DNA of 64,000 nucleotides from Flavobacterium beibuense (lineage in GTDB: Bacteria; Bacteroidota; Bacteroidia; Flavobacteriales; Flavobacteriaceae), in NCBI RefSeq assembly GCF_004151245.1, contig NZ_JUIW01000009.1:124001-188000 (forward strand). Direction: 5' to 3'. Positions 60,564 to 64,000 of this stretch are shown piece by piece. The number at the start of each line of letters is the position of its first letter. Positions within the stretch are counted from its first letter, which is position 1. Made by a program: the position numbers and the translations under genes. Under the pieces are notes generated by a model. That model saw nothing but the letters and a program-made list of their open reading frames with translations, ran no database searches and was not told where the DNA came from.

Positions 60564-62588
60564 TTAATTATCCTGTTGGATATTTCTTATCTGTTTAAGC
60601 TTTTCTTTCCAGGTTTTAAGCTCTTCCTTATGGCGCTCAATGTTTTTGTTAATCTCTTTTATAAAAGGATTGTCGGCCTTAGCATTAGAGATGAACTGAA
60701 TATTATTTTCAAGCTGGAGGATTTCGCTGTTTACTTCGTCAATTTTACGCATAATGAAAATCTGTTCATTTTCAATTCTGCGCGAATCGTCGCTGTCTGC
60801 CAACTGCTCTAAACGGTTACTGAACTTAACCATCTCTGCATCTTTCTTAGAAAGGCTTAGTTTGTCAAATAGTGCATCAAGAATCTTATTGAATTTACCT
60901 TCAATATGGCGCCTTGATTGTGGTACACGACCGATGTTTTTCCAGTTCTCGATGTGTTGTTTAATAGCATCAAGGTCAGTTTTATGATCGCCTGTAAGCT
61001 CAAAGCTTTTAAGGTTGTCAAGATATTCTTTTTTCTTGTCAAACGCATCAATTTCCTCTTTGTTGGCTTCGTTTCTTACAGCATGCAGCCTGTCAAAATA
61101 ATGGTTACATGCAGCCTTAAATTCTTTCCAGACCTTGTCAGAATACTTTCTTGGAACATGGCCTATCTTCTTCCAGTCTTCCTGAATCTGTTTCATTATA
61201 GGAGTGGTTGCATTAAAGTCATCACTGTCTTTTAATGATTCAGCTTTTTCAACAAGAGCCATCTTTTTGCCAAGATTATCCTGCTGTTCTTTTTTGATGT
61301 CCTTATAGAAAGCGTTTTTGTTAGCGTTAAAATCCCTAACGGCACCTTTAAAGGCTGCCCAGGTATCTTCGTTAACTTCAATAGGTACTTTACCTGCTTC
61401 AAAAAATGCAGTCCTTAAAGCCTCAACTTTTTCTATTTGTCCCTGCCATGCATTGTGAGAGCTTACTTTTTCTTTAGCAATCTCTTCAATTCTGGCTATA
61501 ATCTCTTTTTTGTTTTTAAGGTTTTCTTCTTCCTTCTCTCTTACCTTAGCATAAGAAGCCTCGCGTTTGTCGTGAAGTTGTTTTGTAAGGTCGCTAAACT
61601 GGTTCCATATCTCTTCGCGGTGTTCACGTGATACAGGGCCAATTTCTTCTTTCCATATTTTGTGAAGCGATTGTAGCTCCCTAAAGGCTTTGTTTATGTC
61701 TTCTTCCTGAAGCAATTCTTCAACACGAGCAATAATCTTTTGCTTTTGCTCAAGATTGTGTTTAAAGTCTAAGTCTCTTGCTTCCCTGTCAAGGTGAAGG
61801 TGGTCATAAAAACGCTCTATATGAAAATGGAAGTTATTCCAAACGTGGTTGTATTTGTCGCGCGGTATAGGCCCCGCATTTTTCCAGCGTTCACGTATGT
61901 CATTTATATGCTTAAGCGCATCACTTATGTTTTCGTCTCCGTCTATAAGGTTCTTAAGTTCCTCAATAAGTGCAAGTCTGGTTTCAAGATTACCTTTAAG
62001 GTCGTTTTGAAGTCTTTTATAGTGAGCGTTTCTTTTTTCTCTGTATTGGTTGTAGTAAGCGTCAAACCTGTTTTTTAAAGGAAAATGATAATCAAAGCCC
62101 GATGTGTCGCCATCATTATCATGGCTATATTCATCTCTCTTTTCTTCAATCAGGTGATTGTATTTTGAGTAGAATTCTTTTTTTATTTCCTCAACATGAT
62201 CTTTAACAGACATTACTTTTTCATGAGCAACGAGTTTTTCCAGCTCATCGGTAAGTTTCTCCATTGAAAAAGCTTCATAATTCTGCATAGGTATATCGTG
62301 CCTGTCAGCAGCAGAATCATCTTCACTGTCTTCAGCATTAGAATCTTCTATTGCTTCAACGGCTGTTTTTTTCTTAGGTGTGCCATCTTCTTCCAGGCCT
62401 GCGTTTAGCACTTCTTGTGGTGCAAACGGCATTTGTCCTTCGGTTTCATGAATGTCGCCTAACTCATCAAGGCCTTTGTTTTCGGCATTAGGTTCGTTGG
62501 CCAGTTCATTTTTGTTTATAGCACTGTTCAGTTGTTTTAGTTCCTGTCCATCTGCATCATGCAGGTTATCATTCTTTTCTTCTAACAT
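60564..62588 (-). CDS. DUF349-repeat coiled-coil protein
   Basis: 674 residues. The first about 110 residues are acidic and low in complexity (NAEDSEDDSAADRHD). The rest is helical with at least five DUF349-type repeats: 'RERWKNAGPIPRDKYNHVWNNFHFHIERFYDHL', 'HKIWKEEIGPVSREHREEIWNQFSDLTKQLHDK', 'RTAFFEAGKVPIEVNEDTWAAFKGAVRDFNANK', 'QEDWKKIGHVPRKYSDKVWKEFKAACNHYFDRL' and 'IENWKNIGRVPQSRRHIEGKFNKILDALFDKL'. The pattern is W...G.VP......W..F.......F. Function unknown. Confidence 0.9.
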   Translation of the reverse strand: MLEEKNDNLHDADGQELKQLNSAINKNELANEPNAENKGLDELGDIHETEGQMPFAPQEVLNAGLEEDGTPKKKTAVEAIEDSNAEDSEDDSAADRHDIPMQNYEAFSMEKLTDELEKLVAHEKVMSVKDHVEEIKKEFYSKYNHLIEEKRDEYSHDNDGDTSGFDYHFPLKNRFDAYYNQYREKRNAHYKRLQNDLKGNLETRLALIEELKNLIDGDENISDALKHINDIRERWKNAGPIPRDKYNHVWNNFHFHIERFYDHLHLDREARDLDFKHNLEQKQKIIARVEELLQEEDINKAFRELQSLHKIWKEEIGPVSREHREEIWNQFSDLTKQLHDKREASYAKVREKEEENLKNKKEIIARIEEIAKEKVSSHNAWQGQIEKVEALRTAFFEAGKVPIEVNEDTWAAFKGAVRDFNANKNAFYKDIKKEQQDNLGKKMALVEKAESLKDSDDFNATTPIMKQIQEDWKKIGHVPRKYSDKVWKEFKAACNHYFDRLHAVRNEANKEEIDAFDKKKEYLDNLKSFELTGDHKTDLDAIKQHIENWKNIGRVPQSRRHIEGKFNKILDALFDKLSLSKKDAEMVKFSNRLEQLADSDDSRRIENEQIFIMRKIDEVNSEILQLENNIQFISNAKADNPFIKEINKNIERHKEELKTWKEKLKQIRNIQQDN

Positions 62589-62745
62589 TTTTTAAATGCT
62601 TAAGGTTTATATTGCGCTTTACACCCGAAAGATAGTAAAGCCTCTTGTAAATTCAAAAAAAAACAGGATTTTATGTTAAATATAGTCTGTTTTTGAATAT
62701 TTAGTTAAGTTTTTGATTATAAAATGATTCCGTTTATTTGAAATA

Positions 62746-63507
62746 TTATTTATTCCAGATTTTCCATGCTTTCTCTGCCTGGTAAACAAGCATCTTGTAA
62801 CCGTTTGAAGTTGTGGCTCCATGAGCTGCAGCTTTCTTTAAAAAGGCAGTTTCTTCCGGATTGTAAACAAGATCGAAAGCAATATGCTTTTCGGTAAACA
62901 GGTTGTAGTCTAAAGCCGGATACTCGTTTACATTAGGATAGGTGCCTACAGGGGTGGTATTGATAATAATCTGGTACTCATCAAAAATTTCCTTATCAAG
63001 GTCATCATAAGAAAAAATGACATCTGTTGCTGTTCTCGAAACAAAATCGTATTCAATCTTAAGTTTCCTTAACGCATAGGCTATTGCTTTTGATGCCCCA
63101 CCGGTACCCAGTATCAATGCTTTTTCGTGGTGTGATTCCAGTAATGGCTTAAGCGCTTTTTTAAACCCGAAATAATCCGTGTTATATCCTTTAAGCTTAC
63201 CTTTTTTAGATATGGTTATGGTATTAACTGCCCCTATAATACGTGCCGTTTTAGAAAGTGAATCCATCATAGGGATAATATCTTCCTTGTATGGTATTGT
63301 TACATTCAGGCCTTTAAGTTTTTTGGTTTCGTCCAGGACATTTCGAAGTTCACCTATGTATTCCAGATCAAAATTCTGATAATAACAATTATCCATCTCT
63401 TTTTTAGTGAACTTGTCATTAAAATATTTAGCGGAAAAAGAATAGCTTATTCCCCTGCCTACAAGACCATATATTTTTTTGGACTTCGATTTCAAAATAC
63501 CCTTCAT
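62746..63507 (-). CDS. aroE: Shikimate dehydrogenase
   Basis: 253 residues, slightly short for the family. It reduces 3-dehydroshikimate with NADPH in aromatic amino-acid synthesis. 'YGLVGRGISYSFSAKYFN' has the SxS shikimate-binding motif, 'GLNVTIPYKEDIIPMMD' the catalytic lysine (NVTIPYK), 'GAVNTI' and 'GYNTDYFGF' the substrate site, and 'ALILGTGGASKAIAYAL' the NADP-binding loop. 'NTTPVGTYP' and 'DLVYNPEETAFL' complete the signature. It follows the TPR gene, separated by a strong terminator. Confidence 0.95.
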   Translation of the reverse strand: MKGILKSKSKKIYGLVGRGISYSFSAKYFNDKFTKKEMDNCYYQNFDLEYIGELRNVLDETKKLKGLNVTIPYKEDIIPMMDSLSKTARIIGAVNTITISKKGKLKGYNTDYFGFKKALKPLLESHHEKALILGTGGASKAIAYALRKLKIEYDFVSRTATDVIFSYDDLDKEIFDEYQIIINTTPVGTYPNVNEYPALDYNLFTEKHIAFDLVYNPEETAFLKKAAAHGATTSNGYKMLVYQAEKAWKIWNK

Positions 63508-63533
63508 TTTTTAGTTGGCTCAATATAAAAAAA

Positions 63534-63569
63534 CCTGATAACAAAGATTACTATTTCTTTGTTATCAGG
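63534..63569 (-). terminator. Terminator after the TPR gene
   Basis: The perfect 13-bp arms CCTGATAACAAAG (63534-63546) and CTTTGTTATCAGG (63557-63569) are followed on the minus strand by a T-run. It lies between the TPR gene and aroE. Confidence 0.88.
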
Positions 63570-63597
63570 CTGTATCTTAATTGTTAATTTATAGCAC

Positions 63598-64000
63598 TTA
63601 TTTAGCTCTGTTCTTTTTAATGGTTTGCTGTACCGCTTCAGTATCCCAAATGGTAGGGAAGAATTCCTCAAGCAATACATGGTTTTTGTAATTAAGCCTT
63701 AAACCATTACTAAGGTGAAATGTACCTTTATCTTCCTGATGCTGTAAAAAGTACAGTCCGGCAAGACGGTATTCTATTTCATACTCTTCCGGGAAGTACT
63801 CGGCAGCCTGTAATAAAGTAATAATAGCTGTTTCATACTCTCCTAAGAACTGAAGCGTGTCTGTCCAGAATAACCATGTGTCAAGTTGGTAATCACCATA
63901 TTCAACAGCCTTTCTGTAACCTTCTTCTGCTTCTTCATGAAAATTAAGCGCTTTGTTGATTACAGCATAGCGTTTCCAGTAAAGCTTGTTCTCATTATCT
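63598..64000 (-). CDS. TPR-containing protein, N-terminus cut by window edge
   Basis: The stop is at 63598-63600 and the frame is open to the right edge, so about 134 C-terminal residues are visible. They are helical with TPR-like pairs: 'YWKRYAVINKALNFHEEAEEGYRKAVEYGDYQLDTWLFWTDTLQFLGEYETAIITLLQAAEYFPEEYEIEYRLAGLYFL'. The end is 'FFPTIWDTEAVQQTIKKNRAK'. Function unknown. Confidence 0.8.
   Translation of the reverse strand, partial: DNENKLYWKRYAVINKALNFHEEAEEGYRKAVEYGDYQLDTWLFWTDTLQFLGEYETAIITLLQAAEYFPEEYEIEYRLAGLYFLQHQEDKGTFHLSNGLRLNYKNHVLLEEFFPTIWDTEAVQQTIKKNRAK

Overview
The window looks like a chromosomal segment of a member of the Flavobacteriaceae (Bacteroidota), most likely Flavobacterium or a close relative. 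The evidence is the AT-rich sequence, the Bacteroidota -7 promoter element TAnnTTTG in front of many genes, type IX secretion system (T9SS) cargo proteins with type A and type B sorting domains, a TonB-dependent receptor with a CarboxypepD_reg-like N-terminus, a ProRS of the archaeal/eukaryotic-like class, DUF5606, malate:quinone oxidoreductase and a CtaA/COX15 heme A synthase. No rRNA, CRISPR array, transposase, phage or plasmid replication gene was found. No stretch longer than about 300 bases lacks a gene.

Layout. 1-8.4 kb: a T9SS cargo gene cut by the left edge, a cobalamin-type radical SAM protein, a small secreted protein, rimO, an OmpP1/FadL-type porin and a Gly/Tyr/Trp-rich lipoprotein. 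8.5-13.7 kb: translation genes (proS, two identical tRNA-Glu, rpsT, typA) and a membrane-anchored EEP hydrolase. 13.7-15.2 kb: a frameshifted lipoprotein gene between two copies of the same terminator hairpin, then a lipoprotein with YD-like repeats. 15.3-24.4 kb: two large T9SS type B surface proteins, an ABC exporter and a large outer membrane protein. 24.5-32.5 kb: a nucleoid-associated protein, a pRiA4b ORF-3-like protein, two VOC proteins, a beta-barrel protein, a TonB-dependent receptor, and a three-gene unit of fructosamine-kinase-like, STM3941-like and lipoprotein genes.

32.6-37.1 kb is a tightly packed operon. It encodes a periplasmic protein, a small membrane protein, a LytS/YehU-type histidine kinase whose C-terminus is fused to a 2TM domain, four free-standing 2TM proteins, and a LytTR response regulator. 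This is the strongest candidate for a poorly described system in the window.

37.1-51.6 kb: csbD, ctaA, then a leftward unit joining envelope-sugar genes (two paralogous glycosyltransferase-like proteins and a DegT aminotransferase) to tRNA-maturation genes (tsaC/sua5 and the CCA-adding enzyme). Next come lipopolysaccharide or surface-glycan genes in alternating orientation: GT2 enzymes, a polysaccharide deacetylase, a GT9 heptosyltransferase-like protein and a Kdo-kinase-like protein. 51.7-64 kb is mostly housekeeping: dapD, a methyltransferase, ruvX, mqo, a FUSC-family membrane protein, def, DUF5606, mazG, a DUF349 protein, aroE and a TPR protein cut by the right edge.

Neither tRNA-Glu gene encodes its CCA end, which fits the CCA-adding enzyme in the same window. 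Genes are usually separated by strong bidirectional hairpin terminators and many have their own TAnnTTTG box. In several cases the box decides the start codon, because it lies inside the longer open frame. All assignments come from reading the sequence and motifs; no database search was run.
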